Shown here: piece after piece, positions 25,242 through 34,725 of the stretch
How the letters are laid out: each line of letters begins with the position of its first letter
Numbering within the stretch: position 1 is the stretch's first letter
NCBI GenBank assembly: GCA_030604135.1
Contig: JAUVWL010000007.1
Coordinates: 1 to 64,000, forward strand
DNA: 64,000 nt
Source of the DNA: Burkholderiales bacterium
GTDB taxonomy: Bacteria; Pseudomonadota; Gammaproteobacteria; Burkholderiales; Burkholderiaceae_C
Reading direction: 5' to 3'
The notes under the pieces: model-generated
What the model was told of the DNA's origin: nothing
Databases searched by the model: none
Seen by the model: the letters and a program-made list of their open reading frames with translations, nothing else
Translations under genes and position numbers: made by a program

Positions 25242-27497
25242 TCAGCGCAGCACGACGTACATGCTGCCGGCCGGAAAGCGCAGCCGCACGCCGTCCTTGT
25301 CACGCTGCAGGGGCACATCGGCCAACGGCATGCCGTTCATGTCGAGCGCGGTGGCCCGACGCAACCCGGGGTTGCGCAGCGACACGTCCAGCAGCGGCTG
25401 CACCACCCGCCAGGGCGCCTGACCAAAGGCCAGCACCTCGCGCCCCTGGACAGTGCGGCCGTTGTCCAGCCGCAAGGTGGCGGGCTGGTCCTTCCAGCCG
25501 GTCGGGCGGCTGCGGGTGGCGTACTGCAGCAGCACATGGCCCGAGCTGGCCAGCGGCTGGCCGTCCACCGAGACGGCCATCAGGGCACCAAAGTCGTTGT
25601 CCGAGCGCGCACCCAGCACACTGAGCTGGTGTTCGCGCGCCTGGCCAAAGTGGGCGGCCACGCCCTGGGTGCGCGGGGTGTCGATGGTGGCGACACCCAG
25701 GCGGTGGTCCAGTGCCAGCTCGCCGGTGTTGGCGCGCACGCGTTGGGGTTCGATGTAGCGCGACAGGTCGGCCGAGGTGACGCGCGCCTGCTCTGCGCCG
25801 AAGACCACCTGCACCGGCCCGACCAGAAAGGTCTCGGGCGGCACCGGCCCCTGGTGGGTCGCCGGCAGCGACTGCCTTGCTGTCTCGTCGCGGTTGGGGT
25901 CAAAGCCGGGCTGCTCGGGCAATGACACGGCATCGCGCCGCCACAGTGATGGCAGCGGACGTTCGTCGACCAGCACCGGCTCGCCACGGCGGATGTCGCC
26001 GCGCCGGTAGGCCAAGGCCGCGGCCGGAAAACTGCCCAGCACCTCGGGGGTGCCCGTCGTCCACTTCTGCAGCGAGGGCAGGTAGCCATTGGCCGAACGC
26101 GGCGCCACCCATGCGTCCTGGTCTATGGCGAACCAGTGGTAGCCGGCCACGCCGGTGAGCGAGGTGTAGGCCGACACCAGAAACGGCGCTTCGGCACCGT
26201 GGCTGTTGGGCGGCACCCAGCTGCTTTCGGTGACCATGATGGGCCGACCCCGTGTCTGACGCAGGTTGACCGGCAGGCGCCAGGGCGCCCTGAGGGCACT
26301 CTCATCGGTGAAAAGGTCGCCGTTGACGATGGCCCAGCCTTCGTAAGGGCCACGGTGTATGTCGCTGAAATAATGGTTGACCGCGTCGACCTCGCCGGGT
26401 GTGTAGCTCCAGCGTTCGACATCGGCCAGGCGCTCGGCGCTGGCGGTCTTCCAGTTGCCGGCGTTGATCAGGCTCTGCACGCCCAGCTCGCGCCGAAGGT
26501 AGTCGACCGTCTGGCGGTTGAACTCATGCATGGTGCGGGCGAAGAACTCGGTCTGATCGGCCAGGCGGCGTGCCTTGCCGGTGCCCGACACCGGCTGGGT
26601 CAGCTCCCACAGCGACAGCAACGAGAGCCGGCGCTGGAACAGGTGGTCGCGCCAGAACGCGTGGCCGCGCCAGGCCCACAGGGCTGACCACAGCGAGCCG
26701 TGTTTCTGCCGCACGAAGTCCGTGAACCGGCGCTCCAGCGTCTCGCGCTGCGGGCCCTGGATGGCATCGACGGTCCAGAACAGCAGGCTGTCCTCGTTCT
26801 GCAGCTGGAAGACGGCCAGGCTCGGGTCGCGCGCCAGCGCCATACCGGTGTGGGGGTTCTCCACCGTCAGCAGCTGGCGCAGCCACGACCGGTAGGCCGC
26901 CTGCAACTGCTCGTCGAAGAACAGCAGGCCCAATGCCGACTGTTCGTGCCCGCCGCTGATGCCCCAGCGCTGCGCGAACTTCATGGGCACCGCCCAGTAG
27001 GGCGAGAGCGTGGTGTAGATGCCTTCGCGGCGCATGGCGGCGACGGTGCGCCAGATGGCCTCGCGCTCGGCTTCGTTGATGTTGTTCAGGGCCGCGTCAG
27101 GGCGGGCCTCCAGGTCGGGGCTGACCTGCCGGTGCAGGCGCACCATGTTGACACCACGCTTGGCCAGGAAGCGTGCGTGGTGGGCCAGGTCTTCGCCTCC
27201 CGGGCCCCACAGGGGACGCACCTCCGAAGGCTCGCGGCGCGCCAGGTCCGTGTTGACAGCCCAGAAGCGGATCGGCTGGCCGTCACCGCGCACAAAACCG
27301 CCCTGCCCGTCGGTGCGCACAAAGCCCGACTGGCCCGCCACCGCTTCATTGAGGCCGCGCAAGTCGAGCAGGGACGCCGCCTCGAACCGGTCGCGCGCGG
27401 GCTCGAAGGCCCAGGTGTCCGCCTCGCTGGCGTGCAGTGCGGTTGCCGCCACCAGGGTGCAGCACAGCAGAAGGAATCGGCGCAAGAAGACGGGCAT
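25242..27497 (-). CDS. Secreted clan GH-A-like glycoside hydrolase
   Basis: Large exported protein of 751 residues. A signal peptide (1-23) precedes a TIM-barrel region. The segments FLAKRGVNMVRLHRQ, AVFQLQNEDS (candidate acid/base E235) and PIMVTESSW (candidate nucleophile E424) follow the clan GH-A plan with the catalytic Glu after strands 4 and 7. Residues beyond about 560 look like beta-sandwich accessory domains. The substrate is unknown. It stands alone, with no sugar transporter nearby. Assignment to a specific GH family needs a profile search. Confidence 0.8.
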   Translation of the reverse strand: MPVFLRRFLLLCCTLVAATALHASEADTWAFEPARDRFEAASLLDLRGLNEAVAGQSGFVRTDGQGGFVRGDGQPIRFWAVNTDLARREPSEVRPLWGPGGEDLAHHARFLAKRGVNMVRLHRQVSPDLEARPDAALNNINEAEREAIWRTVAAMRREGIYTTLSPYWAVPMKFAQRWGISGGHEQSALGLLFFDEQLQAAYRSWLRQLLTVENPHTGMALARDPSLAVFQLQNEDSLLFWTVDAIQGPQRETLERRFTDFVRQKHGSLWSALWAWRGHAFWRDHLFQRRLSLLSLWELTQPVSGTGKARRLADQTEFFARTMHEFNRQTVDYLRRELGVQSLINAGNWKTASAERLADVERWSYTPGEVDAVNHYFSDIHRGPYEGWAIVNGDLFTDESALRAPWRLPVNLRQTRGRPIMVTESSWVPPNSHGAEAPFLVSAYTSLTGVAGYHWFAIDQDAWVAPRSANGYLPSLQKWTTGTPEVLGSFPAAALAYRRGDIRRGEPVLVDERPLPSLWRRDAVSLPEQPGFDPNRDETARQSLPATHQGPVPPETFLVGPVQVVFGAEQARVTSADLSRYIEPQRVRANTGELALDHRLGVATIDTPRTQGVAAHFGQAREHQLSVLGARSDNDFGALMAVSVDGQPLASSGHVLLQYATRSRPTGWKDQPATLRLDNGRTVQGREVLAFGQAPWRVVQPLLDVSLRNPGLRRATALDMNGMPLADVPLQRDKDGVRLRFPAGSMYVVLR

Positions 27498-27563
27498 GGG
27501 ACGGGTCGGCGTGGTGCCAACCAGTATCGCACCCGGTGCGCGGCGACGGCCGCCGGCAGTCCC

Positions 27564-28850
27564 TCAAACGTCCACGGCCCGCGCCAGCGCCTGGTCGATG
27601 TCCCAGAGGATGTCGTCGATGTGCTCCAGGCCAACCGAGATGCGCACCATGTCCGGCGGCACGCCAGCGGCCAGCTGCTGGGCCTCGTCGAGCTGGCGGT
27701 GGGTGGTGCTGGCCGGGTGGCTGATGAGGGTGCGCGTGTCGCCGATGTTGACCAGGTGGCTCATGAACTGAGCGCTCTCGATGAACTTCACGCCCTGGGC
27801 CAGGCCACCCTTCACCCCGAAGGCCAGCAGACCCGAGGCACCGCGCATCTGCCGCTTCATCAGCTCGTGCTGCGGGTGGCTGGGCAGACCGGGGTAGCTG
27901 ACCCAGCCCACGCGCGGGTCGCTCTGCAGGTATTGCGCCACCGCCATCGCGTTGGCGCAGTGGCGCTCCATGCGCAGCGGCAGGGTCTCGATGCCCTGCA
28001 GGATCTGCCAGGCACTGGTGGGCGCCAGCGAAGCGCCGAACACGCGCAGACCCTCCATGCGGCAACGCATGGTGAAGCCGAAGTTGCCGAAGGTCTCGTA
28101 GAACTTCACGCCGTGGTAACCGGGCGAGGGCTCGGTCATGCCGGGGAACTTGCCGTTGTCCCAGGGGAAGGTGCCGCTCTCGACCACCACGCCGCCCAGC
28201 GTGGTGCCGTGGCCGGCGAGGTACTTGGTCGCGCTGTGCACCACGATGTCGGCGCCGAACCGGATGGGGTTGCACAGGAAGGGGCTGGGCACGGTGTTGT
28301 CCACCACCAGTGGCAGACCGTGCGCGTGGGCCACGTCGGCCACGGCCTGGATGTCGAGCACCACCATGCTGGGGTTGCCCAGGGTCTCGGCGAACAGGGC
28401 GCGGGTGTTGGGCCGGATGGCGGCGGCAAAGGCCTCGGGGTCGGTGGCGTCCACAAACGTGGTCTCAATGCCAAACTTCTTGAGGTTGACCGCCAGCATG
28501 GTGACACTGCCGCCGTAGAGAGCGCCGGCCGCAACCACATGGTCGCCGGCCTGCAGCAAGGTGGTCAGCGCCAGCGCCTCGGCCGCCATGCCACTGGCCG
28601 TGGCCACCGCGGCCCGGCCGTTTTCCAGTGCGGCGACGCGCTCTTCCAGCGCCGCCACCGTCGGGTTGGACAGGCGCGAGTAGACGTTGCCGAAGGTCTG
28701 CAGGTTGAACAGGCTGGCCGCGTGGTCGGCGCTGTCGAACACAAAGCTGGTGGTCTGGTAGATGGGCAGGGCGCGCGCGCCGGTGGCGGCGTCGGGGATC
28801 TGGCCGGCGTGGATGGCCAGGGTCTCGGGCTGGAACGTGCGGTCGGCCAT
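27564..28850 (-). CDS. metY: O-acetylhomoserine sulfhydrylase (Cys/Met metabolism PLP enzyme)
   Basis: Cytosolic PLP enzyme of 428 residues that makes homocysteine (or methionine) from O-acetylhomoserine and sulfide (or methanethiol). The PLP Lys lies in HSATKYLAGHGTTLGG. The N-terminal TLAIHAGQ, YQTTSFVF, YSRLSNPT and the C-terminal SLGLEH-type VRISVGLEHIDDI are all typical of the long MetY subgroup. It begins 5 bp after the CoA-binding-protein stop, so both share a transcript. Confidence 0.9.
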   Translation of the reverse strand: MADRTFQPETLAIHAGQIPDAATGARALPIYQTTSFVFDSADHAASLFNLQTFGNVYSRLSNPTVAALEERVAALENGRAAVATASGMAAEALALTTLLQAGDHVVAAGALYGGSVTMLAVNLKKFGIETTFVDATDPEAFAAAIRPNTRALFAETLGNPSMVVLDIQAVADVAHAHGLPLVVDNTVPSPFLCNPIRFGADIVVHSATKYLAGHGTTLGGVVVESGTFPWDNGKFPGMTEPSPGYHGVKFYETFGNFGFTMRCRMEGLRVFGASLAPTSAWQILQGIETLPLRMERHCANAMAVAQYLQSDPRVGWVSYPGLPSHPQHELMKRQMRGASGLLAFGVKGGLAQGVKFIESAQFMSHLVNIGDTRTLISHPASTTHRQLDEAQQLAAGVPPDMVRISVGLEHIDDILWDIDQALARAVDV

Positions 28851-28855
28851 GGCGC

Positions 28856-29323
28856 TCACCCCTGTCTCGGCCGGTGGGCCGAGATCACCTTGGTGTTGAC
28901 ACCGGCCCAGTTCAGGCCGCCGAACAGGCGCGCGTGTTCGATCTTCACGCAACGGTCCCAGACCGAATCCAGCCCGGCCTCGGTGGCCGTGCGGTCGGCC
29001 TCCTCGCTCATCAGGCCCAGCTGCTGCCACAGCGTCTTGGCACCGATGGCGACCGCGCTTTTCGCAATCGCCGGTATCTCCTCGACCTTGCGGAACACGT
29101 CCACCATGTCGACCGGAAAGGGAATGTCCTCCAGCCGGGCGTAGCTCTTCTCGCCCAGGATCTCGGGGTAGCGCGGGTTGACCGGCACGATGCGGTAGCC
29201 GCGTTCCTGCATGTACTTGGCGGCAAAGTAGCTGGGCCGGTGCCATTCGGCCGACAGGCCGACCACGGCAATGGTGCGGTCGCGCGCAAGGATGCGGCGC
29301 AGGGTGGGGATGTCGTCTTGCAT
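28856..29323 (-). CDS. CoA-binding domain protein (YccU-like)
   Basis: Small Rossmann-fold protein of 155 residues. TIAVVGLSAEWHRPSYFAAKYMQ is the nucleotide-binding start, and RIVPVNPRYPEILGEKSY and VDVFRKVEEIP match the YccU/CoA_binding_2 family, whose cellular role is poorly known. It lies directly upstream of metY and is divergent from a ferredoxin gene with only 19 bp between the ATGs, so their promoters must overlap the coding starts. Confidence 0.9.
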   Translation of the reverse strand: MQDDIPTLRRILARDRTIAVVGLSAEWHRPSYFAAKYMQERGYRIVPVNPRYPEILGEKSYARLEDIPFPVDMVDVFRKVEEIPAIAKSAVAIGAKTLWQQLGLMSEEADRTATEAGLDSVWDRCVKIEHARLFGGLNWAGVNTKVISAHRPRQG

Positions 29324-29342
29324 GGACCGACACAATAGCGCC

Positions 29343-29564
29343 ATGGCCACGGAGCGCAAGTCCCTGCCCGTCATTGACACGACACGCTGCACCGGCTGCG
29401 GCTGGTGCGTGGCCGTCTGCCCGCCCCATGTGCTGTCGCTGCAGACCCTGCCGGGCTGGCAGAAAAAGAGCACCCTGCACGACCCGGCGGGCTGCACCGG
29501 GTGTGCGAAATGCGCGGTCCGGTGCCCGTTCGATGCGATTGCGATGCGCCGGGCTGCCGGCTGA
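29343..29564 (+). CDS. Small 2[4Fe-4S] ferredoxin-like protein
   Basis: Protein of 73 residues with two cluster motifs, CTGCGWCVAVCP (about 14-25) and CTGCAKCAVRCP (about 50-61), each CxxCxxCxxxCP. The two motifs are about 36 residues apart, with LQTLPGWQKKSTLHDPAG between, as in many ferredoxins of this class. It would act as an electron carrier in the cytosol. It has its own promoter region squeezed against the divergent CoA-binding gene. Confidence 0.9.
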   Translation: MATERKSLPVIDTTRCTGCGWCVAVCPPHVLSLQTLPGWQKKSTLHDPAGCTGCAKCAVRCPFDAIAMRRAAG

Positions 29565-29577
29565 GTGTGGGAATGCC

Positions 29578-29787
29578 CTACTTCTTGGACAGGAACCACG
29601 CCACCAGGGCATTGGCGTGGCCATGCCCCAGCCCGTGCTCGGCTTTCAGATGGCCGACCAGCTCCATGTGCTTGAGTGGGCCGGCCTTTTGCAGCACATC
29701 CATCCAGTGCGCAATGGGTTGGCCGTAGGTCTTCTCGATGGACGGGAAGTAGGAGGCCGGGCCTTTGACGGGGGTTTCAGCGGACAT
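29578..29787 (-). CDS. DUF4287-type small protein
   Basis: Protein of 69 residues. SYFPSIEKTYGQPIAHWMDVLQK and KHMELVGHLKAEHGLGHGHANALVAW are the two helical halves typical of DUF4287 proteins, whose function is unknown. An excellent AAGGAG ribosome site lies 7 bp before the ATG. It is convergent with the ferredoxin gene, 13 bp apart. Confidence 0.85.
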   Translation of the reverse strand: MSAETPVKGPASYFPSIEKTYGQPIAHWMDVLQKAGPLKHMELVGHLKAEHGLGHGHANALVAWFLSKK

Positions 29788-30182
29788 GGTGATCTCCTTC
29801 GGTGGCTGCATTTTCTTCATCACTGCCGCGGAAAGCCTACCTCCGGCGAAAGCGGGGGCGGGAGTCCGCGATGGTTCGCCTTTTTTCGCTTGACGGACGT
29901 GGATTCCCGCGTGCGCGGGAATGACGGTGTTGACGGTATTGGCGGTGATGATGGGTAGTGACAGGGAATGGCGGGGAATGGCGCGGGTGGAGTGGCAGGC
30001 GCCTGAAGCACGACGAACAAGGGTTTCGGATTTCGACAACCAGGGAAGGACACCCACACTGCGGCCCGGGCCGAAACGGGTGCTACCGCGCCGTGCCGCG
30101 CAGCGATGACGGGGGCCGTGCGAACTTCGCGGTGACGCTGCCGGGGCAGCAGGCCTTGGTGCCGTTGTTGGCGGCGCGGCGC
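29788..30182. other. Intergenic region with REP palindrome
   Basis: No gene is supported. A REP palindrome (GGATTCCCGCG-TG-CGCGGGAATGACGG, from 29901) and a degenerate GC-rich relative near 29840 are present. Beyond 29950 the sequence has no good start or codon pattern on either strand. Confidence 0.7.
29901..29926. repeat. REP-like palindrome
   Basis: ATTCCCGCG / CGCGGGAAT arms with a TG loop, followed by GACGG. Its sequence from the preceding GGACGTG onward matches the copy at 16.5 kb almost exactly. Confidence 0.85.
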
Positions 30183-31058
30183 CTACCCCGCGTGCGCGCG
30201 CAGCCAGGCCACGATGTCGGCCGTCACCTCGTCGCGGTTGGTCTCGTTCAGGATTTCGTGGCGGCCGCCCGGGTACAGCTTGACCGTCACGTCAGCCAGA
30301 CCCGCCTCGCGGTAGCGCTGGCCCAGCAGCCCGATGAGCGCGCCGCCGCCGGCCAGCGGGTCGGCGTCGCCTGAGGCGATCAGCACCGGCAGGTCGCGGC
30401 GGATGCCGGCCAGCCGCGCCGGGTCGGCCACCCGGGGCGCGGGCTCGAACAGCGCGGGAATCACGTCGGCCGGCACGTCCCAGCCGCACCAGGGGTTGGC
30501 CACGTAGGCGTCCACCTCGGTCGGGTCGCGGGACAGCCACTCGTAGCCGGTGCGGTGTTCGAACCCGGCGTTGAAGGCCTCCAGCCCGGCAGGCCCGTCC
30601 GCGGGGGCATTGGCCATGGCGGCGGCAAACGCGTCCAGCGCCGTCGAGCCGGACAGCACCACGCCCGACCAGGTGGCGGAGTGGTCGAGCATGGCCGCCT
30701 GCGCGGCAAAAGACCCCATCGAATGCGCGAACAGAAACACCGGCAGGCCGCCGTGCTGCGCCCGCAACGCGGCACCGAACTGGGCCACGTCGGCAATCAG
30801 GCCGTCAAAGCCGGCCGCGCCGAAGTCGCCCAGGTGCCCGTTGGCGGTGCGACCGTGCCCGCGGTGGTCAACCGCGTGCACCACAAAGCCGGCCGCGTTG
30901 AGCGCCCGGGCAAAGCGGTCATAGCGCTCGCCGTGTTCGGCCAGCCCGTGCGCGATCTGCACCACACCGGTGGGCGGGCCGGACACGTCAGACCAGGTGT
31001 AGGTCACGACCCGGGTGCCGTCTGCGTTGGAGAGGAAGGAGGAGGTGGAGGTGCTCAT
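30183..31058 (-). CDS. Alpha/beta hydrolase (monoacylglycerol lipase/lysophospholipase type)
   Basis: Cytosolic serine hydrolase of 291 residues in the Hydrolase_4 family. QIAHGLAEHGERYDRFARAL (oxyanion loop) and DHRGHGRT are diagnostic. The nucleophile is S113 in AHSMGS; the catalytic Asp is in LIASGDADPLA and the His in YPGGRHEILNE. Substrates are probably monoacylglycerols or lysophospholipids, by family. It starts at ATG 31058, 66 bp downstream of the GST gene on the same strand. Confidence 0.9.
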   Translation of the reverse strand: MSTSTSSFLSNADGTRVVTYTWSDVSGPPTGVVQIAHGLAEHGERYDRFARALNAAGFVVHAVDHRGHGRTANGHLGDFGAAGFDGLIADVAQFGAALRAQHGGLPVFLFAHSMGSFAAQAAMLDHSATWSGVVLSGSTALDAFAAAMANAPADGPAGLEAFNAGFEHRTGYEWLSRDPTEVDAYVANPWCGWDVPADVIPALFEPAPRVADPARLAGIRRDLPVLIASGDADPLAGGGALIGLLGQRYREAGLADVTVKLYPGGRHEILNETNRDEVTADIVAWLRAHAG

Positions 31059-31124
31059 CGCTCCATTCTCACCCCGCAGACCCTGCGCCCGACCTAGTGA
31101 AAACGGCAGGGCGTTCCGATGTGC

Positions 31125-31730
31125 TCAGGCGTCGATCTGCATCGCCGGGCGCGCCTGCACCTTCTGCAGCCAGGCCATCGTGGTCGGGTGCTTGTCCACC
31201 GGTGCGCCGAGGTAGACGCTGTAACCGATGACCGAGGCCACGATCAGGTCGACCAGGGTGTAGGCATCGCCGAGCAGCCAGGGCTGCTGGCTCAGGCGTC
31301 CGTCGAGCACGGTGAGCAGTTCGTCCAGGGCCTTGTGCGCCGCGGTGCCGTGGGCGTCGTCGGGTGTGCCCATGTCTTTTGCGGCCTGCAGCCGCACCAG
31401 CTGCGCGCCGTAGGTCACGTAGGACCAGGTGCTCCAGGCCATGGCCTGCAGGCGTTGGGGTGTGCCTTCGGCGGGCCACAGACCGCTCTGCACGCCGTAG
31501 GTCTGGCCCAGCCACAGCTCGATGGCCAGCGCCTCGAACATCGGCGCGCCGTCCACCGTGAGGGTGGGCACCTTGCCGTTGGGGTTGAGGGCCAGGTAGT
31601 CGGGCCGGCGCTGCTCACCGGTGGTGATGTCGACCTTGACGCGCTCGTGCGGCACGCCGAGTTCGGCCAGAGCGCAGGCGACCGGGGTGGCGCTGGACAT
31701 GGGATGCCAGTAGAGAACGATCTGGGACAT
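31125..31730 (-). CDS. Glutathione S-transferase family protein
   Basis: Protein of 201 residues. The N-terminal thioredoxin-like half begins MSQIVLYWHPMSSATPVACAL, with NPNGKVPTLTVDG (cis-Pro) and the glutathione-contact EALAIELWL. The C-terminal helical half has LLGDAYTLVDLIVAS, the conserved N-capping box. It conjugates or reduces small electrophiles; the substrate is unknown. It is divergent from the WYL regulator by 113 bp, suggesting that regulator controls it. Confidence 0.9.
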   Translation of the reverse strand: MSQIVLYWHPMSSATPVACALAELGVPHERVKVDITTGEQRRPDYLALNPNGKVPTLTVDGAPMFEALAIELWLGQTYGVQSGLWPAEGTPQRLQAMAWSTWSYVTYGAQLVRLQAAKDMGTPDDAHGTAAHKALDELLTVLDGRLSQQPWLLGDAYTLVDLIVASVIGYSVYLGAPVDKHPTTMAWLQKVQARPAMQIDA

Positions 31731-31843
31731 GGTGGGCTCCTTGAAGGTGTGGACAGCGGGCCCGGCACCGCGCCGAACCCGTGACTGCAATGTCGCGCCC
31801 ATTGCGGACAGTTTCGGCCCTCAATAGAAGTTAGAGTGCGGCC

Positions 31844-32812
31844 ATGCTGTCGTCGTCCTCGCGCCTGCTGCGCGTCCTCTCGCTGCTGCAGACCCGCAGC
31901 CACTGGGCCGGCCCCGAGCTGGCCGAGCGGCTCGCCGTGCACCCGCGCACGCTGCGGCGCGACATCGACCGGCTGCGCCAGCTCGGCTACCCCATCCACG
32001 CCAGCAGCGGCGTGGCGGGCGGCTATGCGTTTCGCGCGGGGCAGTCGCTGCCGCCGCTGCTGCTGGACGACGAAGAGGCGCTGGCGGTGGCCATTGCCCT
32101 GCAGATCGCCGCGGCTGGCACCGTGAGCGGTGTGGAAGAAAGCTCGCTGCGCGCGCTGGTGAAACTGGAACAAGTGATGCCCACCCGCCTGCGCCGCCGC
32201 ACGGGCGCGCTGCGCTCGGCCATCGTGCCGGTGCAGCGCATGGGGCCCACCATCGACGCCAGCGTGCTCGCCACCCTGGCCACGGCCTGCCGCGACCAGC
32301 TGCAGGTGGGCTTCAGCTACCGCGACCTGCGCGGCCAGGCCAGCGTGCGCCAGGTGCAGCCGCACGGGCTGGTGCACACCGGCCACCACTGGTACCTGGT
32401 GGCCTGGGACCCGGCGCGCGACGACTGGCGCACCTTCCGCATCGACCGCGTGCAGGGCACACCCCGCACCGGCGCGCACTTCGCGCCACGCCCGCCGCCC
32501 GCGGGCGACCTGCGCGCCTACGTCACCGGGGCCATGGCCGGCGTGCACCCGCAGGGCGAGCAGGCGCGCGTGGTGCTGCACCAGCCGCGCGAGGTGATGG
32601 CGAAAACCATCCCCCCATCCGCCGCCACGCTGGAAGCGATCGACGACGCGCACTGCCTCATGCTCTGCGGCACCGGCCAGCTGGACTCGCTGGTCTACTG
32701 GCTGATGGCGCTGGACGTCGAGTTTGATGTGCTGGAGCCGCCCGTGCTCAAGGAGCGGCTGCGTCGGGCGTGTGAGCGGGTGGGAAGGAGTCTGGCGCGG
32801 GGTGGTGGGTGA
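31844..32812 (+). CDS. WYL-domain transcriptional regulator (YafY type)
   Basis: Regulator of 322 residues. The N-terminal HTH_11 (about 4-60) reads LAERLAVHPRTLRRDIDRLRQLGYPI. The WYL domain (about 140-215) includes QVGFSYRD, the HHWYLVAWD motif and FRIDRVQG. A C-terminal WCX region follows. WYL domains sense nucleic acid or nucleotide ligands and are frequent in defence islands. Here the nearest divergent gene is a GST and the type I restriction operon starts beyond the stop, so either could be its target. Confidence 0.9.
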   Translation: MLSSSSRLLRVLSLLQTRSHWAGPELAERLAVHPRTLRRDIDRLRQLGYPIHASSGVAGGYAFRAGQSLPPLLLDDEEALAVAIALQIAAAGTVSGVEESSLRALVKLEQVMPTRLRRRTGALRSAIVPVQRMGPTIDASVLATLATACRDQLQVGFSYRDLRGQASVRQVQPHGLVHTGHHWYLVAWDPARDDWRTFRIDRVQGTPRTGAHFAPRPPPAGDLRAYVTGAMAGVHPQGEQARVVLHQPREVMAKTIPPSAATLEAIDDAHCLMLCGTGQLDSLVYWLMALDVEFDVLEPPVLKERLRRACERVGRSLARGGG

Positions 32813-33091
32813 GCCTCGATGGCCTTGGCGAAGATTGAGAGGTTCATATGAAGACCGGCATAGGCTGTATCGACTCATTCAGAGCTCTGTGCCTGAGCCA
32901 CTGCAAGCGGGCGGGTTCAGACTGCTGATTTCCTGCAAGCTGACTCTTCGAGCACTTCGAGGCACGGGGATAGTGGTAGCAATACAGCCAACCAGACAGC
33001 ATCTCGTTGGTCCGCCTTGGCCGGCTTGTCTCGACCACACCTTGCTTCAATCTACGTTTTCGATCAGGCCTCCGTCTCTGGCTTGGCAAGC

Positions 33092-34690
33092 TCAAACAGC
33101 CTGGAAAGACACGACAAAACCTCTTCTCACCAACTCTCCAACCAGTCGTGAGATGCCGCATTTCGCAAAGAACGGCAAATCACTGAGTTGCTTGCCCATC
33201 AGAACCATGCAGAGATTCCATTCATGCCGCTTCGGCTGGGTTGTGAGCCAAGTGGTATCCCAGCCATTTCCGACAGCGGTTACTCTGGCTGCAAGCTTTT
33301 GGCGGTAGGTCGGGTCGGTGTCAAAGAACGTCTCCGCCGTTCGACGAACTTGCTCACACAGGTGACTTACTCCTGCTGAACCTGTCGGGTGTTTGACGAA
33401 GTACAGCGTCTTCGACGGCAGGTGCATGAGGTCACAGAACTCGAAGCGCGACGATCCTCCTCCAAACTGGACAAGCTCCTTGTCAAAGAGCCAAAGGTCG
33501 GGATCGGCGTTTGCAGCTTTCTCGTTGTAGGGCCCTTCATGGTCTACCGAGTCCCAAGCCAGTAGGTTCAGTGTCGGTGCGCCAATGGTCCCCAAGATTT
33601 GGTTCGTACTGGTGATGAACTGGTGATCTGCTGCGTACCAAGAACCGGACGACAGGACATGCGTGATGCCCCCATGGGTGACTTCAACACCCATGCAGGC
33701 ATACATTGAACAAGAGTCGATCTCCTCCTTGTCAGCATCCAACAAATGAATTCGCGTGGCCTTCGCCGCTTCGAGGTTGGCCGTCTCGCCTCTTGACTGA
33801 ACATGACTCTTCCAACTTGCATAGGTCAAGTATGGAGATGTAGTTGGATTGGCCCGCATACGACCGATAACAAAATGCTGCGGATAGGGCTTGTCACCGC
33901 TGCGCTCTGTCGGGGCCGCAAATGTGATCGAGTTCTCCGGATGTGGCCCTCCAAGGACTCCATCCAACAGCGCATCCAGTTGATCGACCACGGCTTCGTC
34001 ACGCACCGGAACAAGGTTGTTCGCTTGAGGCCAACGAGTACGGTGCTCGTTCGAGTCAAAACGCTCAGTGATTTTGTCCAGCGTCTCAAGTAGCTTGGCT
34101 ACATCCAGGTCGAACTTGAAAGAAACCCCGCCACGTACTTTCTTGCCGAGAAGCGGCCAGTACAAGATCTCCGGGATACCTTCCACGGCAGTCACCAGGT
34201 CACGGTCAGGTTCAAAACCGAATTCGCGGACAGAGGACGCGGCTGGCGCGCGCTCGTTCGCGATGTGACGCTTAGCGAAAACCTGCTCTGCACGGACTTC
34301 GCACACCTGTACCTGTGGAACGATGGCCAACGCAACGGTCTTTCCGAACTCCGGATCCACCCACTCATCCTTGACCTTCGAATGGCCATACCCGAATGTG
34401 AATGCAAAGGTCTTCCCATTCCGGGGTACCCAGAGAATGCCTCCAGGAGATTGGCTCTCCAGCTGTAGATTTGAGCCAGCCGGGATTAAGGACGAAATCG
34501 GATCAAGCCATTTGGGAGGTGATGGATCAGAAGGCAGGGCTAAAAACTTGCCCTCTGGAATCGATTCGATCAGTGTCGAGCTGGATGCGCTAGCTGCCTC
34601 CAGTTGTTGAAGCGCCTCTGAGACCTTGGATGCTCTCAAAAGGTACAAGCTGACGGTAAGCCGAGTTGGTTCTCCAGTGGCAGTTGCCAT
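33092..34690 (-). CDS. DUF6119/TIGR04141-like sporadically distributed protein
   Basis: Protein of 532 residues. The opening RLTVSLYLLRASKVSEALQQL and later segments such as GKTFAFTFGYGH, WPLLGKKVRGGVSF, the CMGVEVTHGG run and FEFCDLMHLPSKTLYFVKHP fit the TIGR04141/DUF6119 family, known for patchy occurrence near restriction systems. The biochemical role is unknown. The Cys, His and Asp residues around 345-350 and 430-445 might be catalytic, which is speculative. Base composition is visibly lower in GC than the flanks, suggesting transfer. GGGAGG precedes the ATG; it is the last gene of the restriction operon, 35 bp after the metallopeptidase. Confidence 0.72.
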   Translation of the reverse strand: MATATGEPTRLTVSLYLLRASKVSEALQQLEAASASSSTLIESIPEGKFLALPSDPSPPKWLDPISSLIPAGSNLQLESQSPGGILWVPRNGKTFAFTFGYGHSKVKDEWVDPEFGKTVALAIVPQVQVCEVRAEQVFAKRHIANERAPAASSVREFGFEPDRDLVTAVEGIPEILYWPLLGKKVRGGVSFKFDLDVAKLLETLDKITERFDSNEHRTRWPQANNLVPVRDEAVVDQLDALLDGVLGGPHPENSITFAAPTERSGDKPYPQHFVIGRMRANPTTSPYLTYASWKSHVQSRGETANLEAAKATRIHLLDADKEEIDSCSMYACMGVEVTHGGITHVLSSGSWYAADHQFITSTNQILGTIGAPTLNLLAWDSVDHEGPYNEKAANADPDLWLFDKELVQFGGGSSRFEFCDLMHLPSKTLYFVKHPTGSAGVSHLCEQVRRTAETFFDTDPTYRQKLAARVTAVGNGWDTTWLTTQPKRHEWNLCMVLMGKQLSDLPFFAKCGISRLVGELVRRGFVVSFQAV

Positions 34691-34725
34691 TCATCCTCCC
34701 TGTTGTCGGTTTTGATTTGATGTTG

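Noticed and set aside
26700-29144. Plus-strand open frame spanning the glycosidase and MetY genes
   Set aside because: It crosses two real genes and a gene boundary on the other strand, which is typical of an antisense shadow.
32844-33161. Possible small minus-strand gene between the WYL regulator and the DUF6119-like gene
   Set aside because: It has no ribosome site and an Arg/Ser/Gln-biased product, and it overlaps the end of the DUF6119-like gene. The 279-bp gap is better read as lower-GC non-coding DNA.
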